A DNA stretch of 64,000 nucleotides, from the NCBI RefSeq assembly GCF_018604545.1, contig NZ_CP075896.1, forward strand, positions 3,596,001-3,660,000. Reading direction: 5' to 3'. The stretch is from Streptomyces koelreuteriae. Lineage in GTDB: Bacteria > Actinomycetota > Actinomycetes > Streptomycetales > Streptomycetaceae. Positions 26,020 through 34,487 of this stretch are shown in pieces (position 1 is the first letter of the stretch; each line of letters begins with the position of its first letter). The notes beneath the pieces are model-generated. The model had not been told where the DNA came from, did no database searches, and saw nothing but the letters and a program-made list of their open reading frames with translations. Made by a program: the position numbers and the translations under genes.

Positions 26020-27458
26020 GCGACACCCCTGCCCCCTCGTCCGCCGCGACCCGGGATCCCGTCGAACGACGGATCGACGATTCGGCCCGGCTGCGGACCG
26101 GCCCCCTCGGCGATCTCTCCGACTTCACGGACTGGTTCGCCGACTACGGCCGGCGGGCCTACACCCATGTCGACCGGGTCCCCCTGCACGCCCTGGAGGG
26201 CTGGGAGACCGACCCGGGCACGGGCGATCTGCGCCATCACACGGGCCGGTTCTTCACCGTGCACGGGCTGGAGGTCAGCAACCCGGGCGCGCCGGTGGCC
26301 CGGTGGACCCAGCCGATCATCAACCAGCCCGAGATCGGCATCCTCGGCATCCTCACCGCCCCGATCGACGGGGTGCTGCACTGCCTGATGCAGGCGAAGG
26401 TCGAGCCCGGCAACGCCGAGGGGCTCCAGCTCTCCCCGACCGTCCAGGCGACCCGGAGCAACTACACCCGGGTCCACCAGGGGCGGGCGGTGCCGTATCT
26501 CGAGCACTTCATGGACATCCACAGCCGTCCCGGAGTGCTCGCCGACGTACGGCAGTCGGAGCAGGGGTCGTGGTTCTACCGCAAGCGCAACCGCAATGTG
26601 GTCGTCGAGCTGCCCGAGCCGGTGGAGGCCCTCGACGGGTACCGCTGGATGACGCTCGGCCAGATCCACGAGCTGCTCGGGCGCAAGGACACGGTCAACA
26701 TGGACGCCCGGACCGTGCTGTCGTGCCTGCCGTTCACCGGCCCGGACACCGAGAAGCCCGACGGGGACGACTTCGGGTCGGCGCTGCTGCGCTCGGGCGA
26801 TGCCGGGGCGGTGAGTGTGCACAGCGCGGCGGAGATCCTCGGCTGGATCACCGACCGGCGCACCAGCAGCGACATCGCGGTCCGCCGGGTCGCGCTCGGC
26901 GAGCTGCGCGACTGGAGCCGCACCGACGAGCGCATCCGCCATGACGCGGGCGCCTTCTTCGATGTCATCGGGGTCCAGGTCGACGCCGGGGGCCGTGAGG
27001 TCCACCGGTGGAGCCAGCCGATGATCGAACCGGTGGGGCAGGGCGTCATCGCCTTCCTCGTCCGGCGGTTCGAGGGGGTGCTGCACGTCCTCGTGCACGC
27101 GCGCGTGGAGCCGGGCTTCGCGGACGTGGTGGAGCTGGGCCCCACCGTGCAGTGCGTCGCGGAGAGCCACGCGCAGCTGCCCGGCCAGGCCGCGCCGCCG
27201 TTCCTCGACGAGGTGCTGGGGGCTCCCGCGGAGCGCGTCCGGTTCGACACGGTGCTCTCCGAGGAGGGCGGGCGTTTCTTCCACGCGCTCAACCGCTATC
27301 TGATCGTGGAGACCGACCAGGACGTGCCCCGCGACCTTCCCGACCACCGCTGGATGACGCTGCACCAGCTCTCGGACCTGCTGCGGCACAGCCACTACGT
27401 CAACGTCCAGGCCCGCAGCCTGATCGCCTGCCTGCACAGCCTGTACCACGCGGGCTGA
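26016..27458 (+). CDS. NDP-hexose 2,3-dehydratase
   Basis: 480-residue enzyme of the DnmT/TylX3/SpnO/EvaA family that removes the C-2 hydroxyl of dTDP-4-keto-6-deoxyglucose, the first committed step to 2,6-dideoxysugars. It is built from two homologous halves: IINQPEIGILGILTAPIDGVLHCLMQAKVEPGN in the first and MIEPVGQGVIAFLVRRFEGVLHVLVHARVEPGF in the second, each with a following SPTVQ/GPTVQ block. The length is usual for the family. Translation is coupled to the upstream ketoreductase (ATGA overlap). A perfect hairpin ends the operon. Confidence 0.95.
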   Translation: MSDTPAPSSAATRDPVERRIDDSARLRTGPLGDLSDFTDWFADYGRRAYTHVDRVPLHALEGWETDPGTGDLRHHTGRFFTVHGLEVSNPGAPVARWTQPIINQPEIGILGILTAPIDGVLHCLMQAKVEPGNAEGLQLSPTVQATRSNYTRVHQGRAVPYLEHFMDIHSRPGVLADVRQSEQGSWFYRKRNRNVVVELPEPVEALDGYRWMTLGQIHELLGRKDTVNMDARTVLSCLPFTGPDTEKPDGDDFGSALLRSGDAGAVSVHSAAEILGWITDRRTSSDIAVRRVALGELRDWSRTDERIRHDAGAFFDVIGVQVDAGGREVHRWSQPMIEPVGQGVIAFLVRRFEGVLHVLVHARVEPGFADVVELGPTVQCVAESHAQLPGQAAPPFLDEVLGAPAERVRFDTVLSEEGGRFFHALNRYLIVETDQDVPRDLPDHRWMTLHQLSDLLRHSHYVNVQARSLIACLHSLYHAG

Positions 27459-27472
27459 CGGACGGGGACCCT

Positions 27473-27523
27473 GAAACGCCGTGTCCCGGTGAGGCGGACT
27501 GCCTCACCGGGACACGGCGTTTC
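27473..27523. terminator. bidirectional terminator, perfect 23-bp stem
   Basis: A 23-bp perfect inverted repeat (27473-27495 with 27501-27523) around a 5-base loop lies between two convergent operons, 15 bases from each stop codon. It would end transcription in both directions. Confidence 0.9.
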
Positions 27524-27537
27524 GCAGGGGCACGGCG

Positions 27538-28647
27538 TCACAGGCCGGCGATCACCTCGCGCAGCGCCTCGATCACCTTCTCCTGGACGTGCCCCGGCAG
27601 CGAGGGGTACATCGGCAGCGAGAAGATCTCCTTCGCCAGCCGCTCCGTCACCGGCAGATCGCCCTCGTGGTAGCCGAGGTGCGCGAAGCCGGACATCGTG
27701 TGCACCGGCCAGGGGTAGCTGATGTTCAGCTCGATGTCGTACGCCTTGAGCCGCTCGATGATCCGGTCCCGCTCGGGGTGGCGGACCACGTGGACGTAGT
27801 GGACGTGATCATTGCCCAGCGCGTTCTCGGGCAGGACCAGGCCGGTGTCCCCCAGCCCCTCCGCGTAGCGTCGCGCCACGCGCCGCCGGCCCTCGACGTA
27901 AGCGTCGAGGCGCCGTAGCTTGCGGCGGAGGATCTCGGCCTGGACCTCGTCGAGGCGGCTGTTGTGCCCGGGAGTCTGGACAACGTAGTACCGGTCCTCC
28001 ATGCCGTAGTAGCGCAGCCGGCGCAGCTCCGCGTCGGTGCCGGCGTCGTGGGTGACGACCGCGCCGCCGTCGCCGTACGCCCCGAGGACCTTCGTCGGGT
28101 AGAAGGAGAAGGCCGCGGCGTCGCCCATGGTCCCGGCGAGCCGGCCGTGGTGGCGGGCGCCGTGGGCCTGGGCGCAGTCCTCCAGGACCTTCAGACCGTG
28201 GCGCCGCGCGAACGCGGTCACCGCGGCCATGTCGACGCACTGCCCGTACAGATGCACCGGCACGATCGCCGTGGTCCGCTCGGTGAGCGCGTCGTGGAGC
28301 AGGTCCGTGCGCATGAGGTAGTCCTCCTCGCGCACGTCGACGAAGACCGGCCGGGCTCCGACGGCGTCGATGGCGAGGACGGTGGGGGCCGCCGTGTTGG
28401 ACACCGTGAGCACGTCGTCGCCCGGCTTCACACCGAGCGCCTGGAGGCCGAGGACGATGGCGTTGGTGCCGTTGTCGACGCCGACGCAGTGCGGCTGCCC
28501 GTGATAGGCGGCGAACTCCTGCTCGAAGCCGGAGACGCTCTGTCCGAGGACGAGCTGACCGGACTGGAACACCGTGTCGACGGCGTCGAGGAGTTCCTCG
28601 CGCTCCTCGGCGTACTCCCGCAGATAGTCCCAGACGTAGGTGGTCAT
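27538..28647 (-). CDS. sugar 3-aminotransferase, DegT/DnrJ/EryC1 family
   Basis: 369-residue PLP-dependent aminotransferase that installs the C-3 amino group of the sugar (daunosamine/rhodosamine precursor). The cofactor lysine is in [34 protein letters not shown] near the N-terminus holds the phosphate group. The start overlaps the stop of the N-methyltransferase gene (ATGA), which indicates coupled expression. Closest remembered relatives are DnrJ and AknZ. With the methyltransferase it makes the dimethylated aminosugar rhodosamine. Confidence 0.94.
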   Translation of the reverse strand: MTTYVWDYLREYAEEREELLDAVDTVFQSGQLVLGQSVSGFEQEFAAYHGQPHCVGVDNGTNAIVLGLQALGVKPGDDVLTVSNTAAPTVLAIDAVGARPVFVDVREEDYLMRTDLLHDALTERTTAIVPVHLYGQCVDMAAVTAFARRHGLKVLEDCAQAHGARHHGRLAGTMGDAAAFSFYPTKVLGAYGDGGAVVTHDAGTDAELRRLRYYGMEDRYYVVQTPGHNSRLDEVQAEILRRKLRRLDAYVEGRRRVARRYAEGLGDTGLVLPENALGNDHVHYVHVVRHPERDRIIERLKAYDIELNISYPWPVHTMSGFAHLGYHEGDLPVTERLAKEIFSLPMYPSLPGHVQEKVIEALREVIAGL

Positions 28648-29372
28648 CGCCCGGACACCTCCCGCTCCTTGACTCCGGTGAACAGGCCCCGGCCGGTCGG
28701 CGGGCCCGGCTGGTACGTGACGGAGCAGCCGGCGTCCTTGAACGCCTGCTCGTACTCCTCGCGTGTGAACAGGGTCAGTACGTCGATCTCGGTGAAGGTC
28801 CGGATGCCCGACGGTTCGCCGACGAGGAACTGCACCTCCATCCGGGTCGCGCGGCCCTGGAGGGTGGAGTGGGAGATCCGGGCGACGGTCCGCTCGCCCT
28901 CACGGGCCAGGTCCCCGGCGACGAACCCCTCCTTGAACTGCTCGGGGAACCACCAGGGTTCGATGACCAGCGCGCCGCCCGGTTCGAGGTGACGGGCCAT
29001 CGAGGCCACGGCGGAGCGCATCTCCTCGACGCTGCCCAGATAGCCGATGGCACAGAACATGCAGGTGACGACGGAGTAGCGGCGGCCGAGGTCGAAGTCG
29101 CGCATGTCGCCCTCGTGGATGGTCAGTCCGGGCCACCGGTCCAGTGCCAGATCACGCATGGGCGCCGCGATCTCCAGGCCCTCCGCCGTGGCGAAGAGCT
29201 TGCTGAAGGGGCCGAGATGGGCGGCGGTGCCGCAGGCCACGTCGAGCAGTGTGTCGGCGCCCGGGGCGATCCGGCGTGCCACGGCCGCGATGTCCTCGGC
29301 CTCCGCCGCCCAGTCCTTGCCCCGGCTGCGGTACACCGTCTCGTAGACCTCGGCGAGGTCGGTGCTGTACAT
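28644..29372 (-). CDS. sugar N-methyltransferase (AknX2/DesVI-like)
   Basis: 242-residue SAM-dependent methyltransferase; motif [13 protein letters not shown] near residue 42 and the acidic ribose-contact segment (GLEIAAPM) are visible. It resembles DesVI, TylM1 and AknX2, which methylate sugar amino groups twice. The ATG at 29370-29372 follows CGAGGAGAAACC. It is coupled to the aminotransferase gene. The cluster holds a second, clearly related enzyme at 41420-42133; which of the two makes the dimethyl group, or whether each adds one methyl, cannot be read from sequence. Confidence 0.9.
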   Translation of the reverse strand: MYSTDLAEVYETVYRSRGKDWAAEAEDIAAVARRIAPGADTLLDVACGTAAHLGPFSKLFATAEGLEIAAPMRDLALDRWPGLTIHEGDMRDFDLGRRYSVVTCMFCAIGYLGSVEEMRSAVASMARHLEPGGALVIEPWWFPEQFKEGFVAGDLAREGERTVARISHSTLQGRATRMEVQFLVGEPSGIRTFTEIDVLTLFTREEYEQAFKDAGCSVTYQPGPPTGRGLFTGVKEREVSGR

Positions 29373-29386
29373 GGTTTCTCCTCGGG

Positions 29387-30187
29387 TCAGGGGCTGGTCA
29401 GGGGGGCCTGGTCGTCGACGAGGGCGACCGCGCGCGCCCAGCCGGCCCCGGCGCCGGCGACCTTCACGGGGAAGCAGGCCACCTGGAAGCCGTACGGGGC
29501 GGGCAGCTCCTCCAGGCCCGCGAGCCGCTCGATCTGGCAGTACTCCCGGTGGCGTCCGGCGACATGGGCCGGCCAGAGCACGGCCGCGTCCCCGGTGCGC
29601 CGGTACTCGGCGATGATCGTGGTGAACGGCGCGTCCAGGCTGAACGCGTCGGTGCCGACCACCCGGACGCCCGCGTCGAGCAGGAAGGCGATGGCGCTCG
29701 CGTCGAGGCCGACGAAGTCGGTGAAGTACCGGCTGGTGCCGGACCAGGCGGAGGCGCCGGTGTGCAGGAGCACGATGTCGGACGGGGCGAGCGGGTAGCC
29801 GATCCGGTCGAGTTCCTTGCGCAGGTCCGCCGCGTCCACCACACCCGCCTCGCGGCCCCGGACGTCCAGGACGACCCCGGGGGCGAGGAACCACTCCAGC
29901 GGCATCGCGTCGATGTGCCGGGGCACGCCGGTCCCGTACGTCGTCCGGGAGCCGTAGTGCGAGGGCGCGTCGACGTGTGTGCCGGTGTGGGTGGTCAGAC
30001 TCAGCCGGTCCAGCGAGAGGAACTCGCCGTCGGGCAGGTCGTCGGGGTCGAACTCGATGTCGAAGTGGCGCCGCATCTCGTCGCGCATGTGCAGCGCGCC
30101 CTCGCGGGGGGACATCACCTCGTGGACCACCGGGTCCGGTTCGAACGAGCCGGCGTCCACCGGCGAGGACAGGTCAATGATGCGCAC
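29387..30187 (-). CDS. polyketide ring cyclase (DpsY/AknW/SnoaM-like)
   Basis: 266-residue cyclase of the kynurenine-formamidase-like fold. The metal/active-site motif THTGTHVDAPSHY near residue 70 is intact. In anthracycline pathways these enzymes guide closure of the second and third rings after the first aromatisation. The start is set at the GTG 30185-30187, five bases after the AGGAGG; a GTG two codons upstream overlaps that ribosome binding site. It is 14 bases before the N-methyltransferase, so aglycone and sugar genes share this operon. Confidence 0.9.
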   Translation of the reverse strand: MRIIDLSSPVDAGSFEPDPVVHEVMSPREGALHMRDEMRRHFDIEFDPDDLPDGEFLSLDRLSLTTHTGTHVDAPSHYGSRTTYGTGVPRHIDAMPLEWFLAPGVVLDVRGREAGVVDAADLRKELDRIGYPLAPSDIVLLHTGASAWSGTSRYFTDFVGLDASAIAFLLDAGVRVVGTDAFSLDAPFTTIIAEYRRTGDAAVLWPAHVAGRHREYCQIERLAGLEELPAPYGFQVACFPVKVAGAGAGWARAVALVDDQAPLTSP

Positions 30188-30270
30188 GGTCACCTCCTGG
30201 ACGACCCGGCCAGCCTGGCCGCAGCCGCTCGGAAGGCATTGGAAGACCGCTCGACGACCGCGCGGCCGTC

Positions 30271-30288
30271 TCGAGCGGGATTCGACAG
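30271..30288. promoter_or_regulatory. SARP-box candidate between divergent operons
   Basis: TCGAGCG at 30271 and TCGACAG at 30282 are 11 bp apart; another TCGACGA lies at 30251. The site is 84 bases before the leftward cyclase operon and 73 before the rightward SnoaL2-like gene. Confidence 0.5.
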
Positions 30289-30360
30289 ACGTGCGACGGG
30301 GGTGCGCCAGGGTCGGGCTTCGAGGACCGACACGCGGGACCGTCGCCGGGGAGGCCGTTC

Positions 30361-30768
30361 GTGAACAGCACCGACATCCAGCAGTTCTACGCCCGCCACA
30401 TGCAGTTGCTCGACGGCGGTGCCGCCGAGGCGTGGGCCGGTACGTTCACGCCCGACGCCGAGTTCAAGGCCCCGTCGATGACGGAGCCCGTGCGGGGCCG
30501 GGACGGCATCGCCGCCGGGGCGCGGGCGGCGGTCGAGGGACGGGCCGCGGCCGGGGAGACGCACCGACACTGGGTGACCATGACGACCGCCCGGGACACC
30601 GGGGTCGGCATCGAGACGGTCTCGTACGTGCAGATCCTGGCGACCCCGCGCGGCGGCGCCCCGCGCGTGGAGCTGTCCTGTGTGATGCGCGACCGGCTGG
30701 TCCGGCGGGACGGCGAACTGCTCGTGGCGGAGCGGCACATCACCCGGGACGACCGGCCGGCGCACTGA
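30361..30768 (+). CDS. SnoaL2/AclR-like NTF2-fold protein
   Basis: 135-residue NTF2-fold protein beginning IQQFYARHMQLLDGGAAEAWAGTFTPDAEF. It resembles SnoaL2 and AclR, which act with a short-chain reductase-like partner in hydroxylation of the anthracycline at C-1, rather than the fourth-ring cyclase SnoaL. The GTG at 30361 is preceded by GGGAGG. The next gene on the strand, 40 bases on, is an SDR, which would be the expected partner. A paralogous domain is fused to the aromatase at 32325-33686. Confidence 0.82.
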   Translation: MNSTDIQQFYARHMQLLDGGAAEAWAGTFTPDAEFKAPSMTEPVRGRDGIAAGARAAVEGRAAAGETHRHWVTMTTARDTGVGIETVSYVQILATPRGGAPRVELSCVMRDRLVRRDGELLVAERHITRDDRPAH

Positions 30769-30808
30769 CCTCGACCCGGCTTCGAGCCCTCGTCAGTAGC
30801 GTCCCGGC

Positions 30809-31555
30809 ATGACTCCTAGGACTGTGATCATCACTGGTGGGGGCACCGGAATCGGCCGTGCGACGGCCCGTCGCTTCGCGGGGCGGGGAGACCGTGTCCT
30901 GGTCGTGGGCCGCACCGCCGCCGCCCTCGACGAGACGGCCGAGGGCCACGAGAGCATTCGCACCCTGGTCGCGGACATCACCGAGCCGGGGGCCGGCGAG
31001 GCGGTGGTGGAGGCCGCGCTGCGGGCGTTCGGACGGCTGGACGTGCTGGTCAACAACGCCGGGACCGGCTCCTTCGCACCGCTCGCCAAACTCGACCGGG
31101 CCGCGACCGAGCACCAGGTCGCCGTCAACCTGATCGCCCCGGCCTTCGTGGCGCAGGCCGCGCTGGACTCCCTGGAGGCGACCGGCGGCACCATCGTCAA
31201 CGTCAGCTCGGCCGGCTCGCTGGGCATCCAGGGGTTCCCCGACAACTCGGTCTACTGGGCGACCAAGGCCGCGCTGAACCACTTCACCCGCACCTGGGCC
31301 GTCGAACTGGCGCCGCGCGGCATCCGGGTGGTGTCCGTCGCCCCCGGCGTGACCGACACCGGCATCGGCGAACGCGTCGGCATGTCCGCCGAGGAGTACC
31401 AGGGCTTCCTGGGCCAGCTCGCCGAGCGCATCCCCCTCGGCCGGGTCGCCACCCCCGAGGACGTGGCCTGGTGGATCACCGCCCTGGCCGACCCCGAGGG
31501 CCGCTACATGACGGGCGCGGTCGTCCCGGTCGACGGCGGCCTCTCCCTGACCTGA
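30809..31555 (+). CDS. short-chain dehydrogenase/reductase (aklaviketone reductase or SnoaW type)
   Basis: 248-residue SDR: cofactor motif TGGGTGIG at residues ~8-15, NNAGTG, catalytic serine in VNVSSAGS and YWATKAAL tyrosine/lysine. Two roles are possible. It may reduce the C-7 ketone of aklaviketone (AknU/DnrE role), a step the pathway needs and for which no other SDR is free. Or it may be the SnoaW-like partner of the preceding SnoaL2-like protein in C-1 hydroxylation. Gene order (cyclase, SnoaL2-like, SDR) recalls the aknW-V-U region as I remember it. A large repeat tract follows the stop. Confidence 0.85.
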   Translation: MTPRTVIITGGGTGIGRATARRFAGRGDRVLVVGRTAAALDETAEGHESIRTLVADITEPGAGEAVVEAALRAFGRLDVLVNNAGTGSFAPLAKLDRAATEHQVAVNLIAPAFVAQAALDSLEATGGTIVNVSSAGSLGIQGFPDNSVYWATKAALNHFTRTWAVELAPRGIRVVSVAPGVTDTGIGERVGMSAEEYQGFLGQLAERIPLGRVATPEDVAWWITALADPEGRYMTGAVVPVDGGLSLT

Positions 31556-31589
31556 CGGCTCCTTTCCCGGGCCGCTCCCGCCAGGCGGA

Positions 31590-32160
31590 CCATCGGACGG
31601 CACGGGCGGCCGGGCAGTCGGACTGCACGAGCGGCCCGGACAGTACGGGCGGCACGGGCAGTACGGGCGGCACGGACAGTACGGGTGGCACGGGCAGTAC
31701 GGGCAGTACGGGCAGCCGGACTGCACGGACGGCGCGAGCAGCACAGGCGGCACGGACGGCACGGACGGCCGGGACAGCCGGACGGCACGGGCGCCACGGA
31801 CGGCCGACGGCCGGGACAGCCGGACGGCACGGGCGCCACGGACGGCCGACGGCCGGGGCAGCCGGACTGCACGAGCAGCATCAGGCGGCACGGGCGGCCA
31901 GACCGCACAGGCGGCAGGGTGACGGGCAGCCGGGGCGGGCCGGTGGCGGGCAACCGGACCGCACGGACGGCACGGGCGGCCAGACCGCACAGGCGGCAGG
32001 GTGACGGGCAGCCGGGGGGGCCGGTGGCGGGCAGCCGGACCGCACGGACGGCACGGGCGGCACGGGCGGCCAGACCGCACAGGCGGCAGGGTGACGGGCA
32101 GCCGGGGGGCCGGTGGCGGGCAGCCGGACGGCACGGGCAGCCGGGCGGCCGGTGGCCGGG
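31590..32160. repeat. minisatellite-like GC-rich tandem repeats
   Basis: The 769-base gap between two convergent genes has no credible gene. It holds GGCACGGGCAGTAC-like short repeats (31640-31720), two copies of a ~42-bp unit (about 31770-31860), and three copies of a longer unit whose GGCCAGACCGCACAGGCGG core starts at 31896, 31978 and 32068, giving periods of 82 and 90 bp. All are built from variants of CACGGACGG/CACGGGCGG. The long frames through it are low complexity on both strands. Confidence 0.85.
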
Positions 32161-32265
32161 GCGGGCTGGGCCGGCCCCGCTGAGGGCCCGGGCCGCCGCC
32201 CCGTGCCGCGCGGGGTGCCGGGGCCTCGCCGCCGCCCGGCCCTCACGGACAGCTGGACCGCGCAC

Positions 32266-32300
32266 CGACGGGCCGCACCTCGATGAGGTGCGGCCCGTCG
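32266..32300. terminator. 16-bp stem terminator at convergent gene ends
   Basis: CGACGGGCCGCACCTC (32266-32281) pairs perfectly with GAGGTGCGGCCCGTCG (32285-32300) with a three-base loop. It lies 24 bases past the stop of the leftward aromatase gene. Confidence 0.85.
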
Positions 32301-32324
32301 ACGTGTGGGCCCTGGAGCGGCGGC

Positions 32325-33686
32325 TCAGACGCCGTCGTGCTCCACCCTGCGGTGCCGCACCAGCCAGCCGCCGTCGCCGTGCGGTACCAGTTCGTCCTCG
32401 CACACCGCGCTCAGGTGCAGTCTGGCCGGTCCTCCGGACGGGGTGATCAGGACCTGGGCGTAGCAGCGGGTGTTCAGGGAGCCGTCGGGCCCGGGTGCGA
32501 CGGTGAGCATGGAGAAGACGTGCCGCCGCTGCTCCGGGGTGTCCGCCGTCCGCTCCAGGTTGCGGCGTACGGCGGCGGCGACGGCGTCCCGGCCGCGCAG
32601 GGGCTCGGGGGCGATGTTCTGCGCGAAGACGCCGTCCTCGGTGAACGTACGGGCCCACTCCTCGGCCCGCCGCTCGTCGAGGAGCCGCATCTGCCGGGCG
32701 TAGAACTGCTGCACGGCGACATACGTCTCGGCGGGGACGGGCTCGGTGCCGCGCAGCCGCTCGGCGTGGTCGGCCGCGCGGCGCAGGGTCGTGAGGCTGT
32801 TGCGGCCGAGGGCGTCGCGGATCAGGGTGCGGGCGGCGGCCACGTCCGCCGTCGGGCCGAGGACGGTGGTGACGGCGTCCGGCGCGATCCGTACGGTGTG
32901 CCGGGAGGTGACGGTGCAGCCCTTGTCGTCCTCCTCGAAGATCCACTCGCCGGTGTGGGCGGCCATCAGCGCGGGTGTCTGGATCTGCTTGTAGACGATC
33001 CGCTCGGCGGGGAAGCAGACGCGCACCGAACGCGTGGTGTGGGTCGCGCCGTCCGCGGTGAGCGTGTCCATCTCCAGGATCTGCTCGTTCGGGGTGTCCT
33101 CGGTGAGGACGACCCGGGCGACGTGCGGCAGCCGCTCCGTCCAGCGGTCGGCCGCGCGGACGAACTCGTACGCGTCCTTCGCCGAGCCCTCGACGCGCAC
33201 GCTGTCGTCGAACGTGAAGGTGAGCTCCGGGTCAGCGTCCTCCACGCCCCGGCGCAGGGCCTCCAGTTCGGACCCGGTGTTGGTGTCGATGGCCCGGCGG
33301 ATCCACTCGACGTGCTCGGGGTCGTCGTCGACGGCGGTGAACGCGTGGGTGAACCGCACCCGGGTGCCCCGGTCGCCGAGCGGCTCCAGCAGCCACTCGC
33401 CGCTCATGCTCCGTACCGGCGCCCGCGACTCCTCCTGCCGGAACGTCACCCGCAGTCCGGCCCGGTCCAGCTCACGGCGCGAGGTCCAGCACTTGACCTC
33501 GTCGTTGGCCGTCGCCCAGATCCTCAGCCGCTCCTGCCGGTCGTCGCCCTCCAGTCGCTCGACGTGCACGCTCGGCGGGAAGTGCACCGGCCAGCGGGAG
33601 GCCTCGGCGACCAGGTCGAACACGGCCCCGGCCGGGGCCCGCACCTCGATCTCGTGGACGGTGGTGTGCTCGGTCTCCTCCGGCAT
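32325..33686 (-). CDS. aromatase/cyclase didomain fused to a SnoaL2-like domain
   Basis: 453 residues. Residues ~1-150 and ~155-300 are two START/Bet v1-type aromatase domains (HEIEVRAPAGAVFDLVAEASRWPVHFPPSVHVERLEGDD; second copy DDSVRVEGSAKDAYEFVRAADRWTERLPHV), as in DpsF and AknE1, which close and aromatise the first ring. Residues ~315-453 form an NTF2-fold domain starting YVAVQQFYARQMRLLDERRAEEWARTFTEDGVF that is paralogous to the separate protein at 30361-30768. Didomain aromatases normally end at about 310-320 residues, so the tail is an extra domain. There is no stop or frame break between them. ATG at 33684-33686 after GAGGAGAGCC. Last gene of its operon. Confidence 0.88.
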   Translation of the reverse strand: MPEETEHTTVHEIEVRAPAGAVFDLVAEASRWPVHFPPSVHVERLEGDDRQERLRIWATANDEVKCWTSRRELDRAGLRVTFRQEESRAPVRSMSGEWLLEPLGDRGTRVRFTHAFTAVDDDPEHVEWIRRAIDTNTGSELEALRRGVEDADPELTFTFDDSVRVEGSAKDAYEFVRAADRWTERLPHVARVVLTEDTPNEQILEMDTLTADGATHTTRSVRVCFPAERIVYKQIQTPALMAAHTGEWIFEEDDKGCTVTSRHTVRIAPDAVTTVLGPTADVAAARTLIRDALGRNSLTTLRRAADHAERLRGTEPVPAETYVAVQQFYARQMRLLDERRAEEWARTFTEDGVFAQNIAPEPLRGRDAVAAAVRRNLERTADTPEQRRHVFSMLTVAPGPDGSLNTRCYAQVLITPSGGPARLHLSAVCEDELVPHGDGGWLVRHRRVEHDGV

Positions 33687-33694
33687 GGCTCTCC

Positions 33695-34480
33695 TCAGTA
33701 GTTTCCCAGCCCGCCGCAGACGTTGATCGCCTGCGCGGTGACGGATGAGGCCGCGTCGGTCAGCAGATAGCCGACCATGCCCGCCACCTCGTCGGGCGTG
33801 GTGTAGCGGCCGAGCGGGATCTTGGCCTGGAACCGGTCGAGCACCTCCTCCTCGGTGGTCTCCCAGGCGGCGGCGTAGCCCTGCCGGACCCGCACCGCCA
33901 TGGGCGTCTCCACATAGCCGGGGCACACCGCGTTGACCGTGATCCCGGACTTGGCCAGCTCCAGCCCGAGAGCCTTGGTGAAGCCGACGACCCCGTGCTT
34001 GGAGGCGGAGTAGGGGGCGCCCAGCACCACGCCCTGCTTGCCGCCGGTGGAGGCGATGCTGACGACCCGGCCCCAGCTCCCCTCGCGCATCCGGCCGGTG
34101 GTCAGGGCGGCGCGGGTGATGCGGAAGACGCTGTCCAGGTTGGTGGCCATCACGTCGTCCCACAGCTCGTCGGCGATGGTGTGCGTGGGGCCGCCGCCGC
34201 TGCGGCCGGCGTTGTTGACGAGCACCTCGACGGGCCCGTAGCGCTCGACCGCGGCGGACATCAGCGCCTCGATCTCCGCGACCTCCCGTACGTCGCAGGC
34301 GGCGCCGTCCACGTCGTGGCCCTCGGCGCGCAGCTCCTTGACGGTGAGCGCGACCCGGTCGGCGTCCCGGGCGCAGAGGAACACGCGGTGGCCGACGGCG
34401 GCCAGGGACCGGGTGACGGCGAGGCCGATCCCGCTGGTGGCACCGGTGACGACGGCGACCCGGCTGGTGGGTGAGGACAT
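33695..34480 (-). CDS. polyketide C-9 ketoreductase (AknA/DpsE/ActIII-like)
   Basis: 261-residue SDR reducing the C-9 carbonyl of the nascent poly-beta-ketone. Motifs: TGATSGIG (residues 13-20), NNAGRSGGG, SIAST and YSASKHGV with the catalytic tyrosine and lysine. The PGYVETPMA block is characteristic of type II PKS ketoreductases. The ATG is at 34478-34480, seven bases after the 3-dehydratase stop, and the gene ends eight bases before the aromatase gene; the order ketoreductase-aromatase matches the order of reactions. Confidence 0.95.
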   Translation of the reverse strand: MSSPTSRVAVVTGATSGIGLAVTRSLAAVGHRVFLCARDADRVALTVKELRAEGHDVDGAACDVREVAEIEALMSAAVERYGPVEVLVNNAGRSGGGPTHTIADELWDDVMATNLDSVFRITRAALTTGRMREGSWGRVVSIASTGGKQGVVLGAPYSASKHGVVGFTKALGLELAKSGITVNAVCPGYVETPMAVRVRQGYAAAWETTEEEVLDRFQAKIPLGRYTTPDEVAGMVGYLLTDAASSVTAQAINVCGGLGNY

Positions 34481-34487
34481 GCTCCGA

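Noticed and set aside
31590..32160. possible CRISPR array
   Set aside because: Unit lengths vary (42, 82, 90 bp), the spacers are themselves repeats, and no cas genes are nearby.
31504..32946. 480-codon frame on the minus strand across the repeat tract
   Set aside because: Encodes only Pro/Arg/Cys low complexity from the repeats and then runs out of frame over the aromatase gene.
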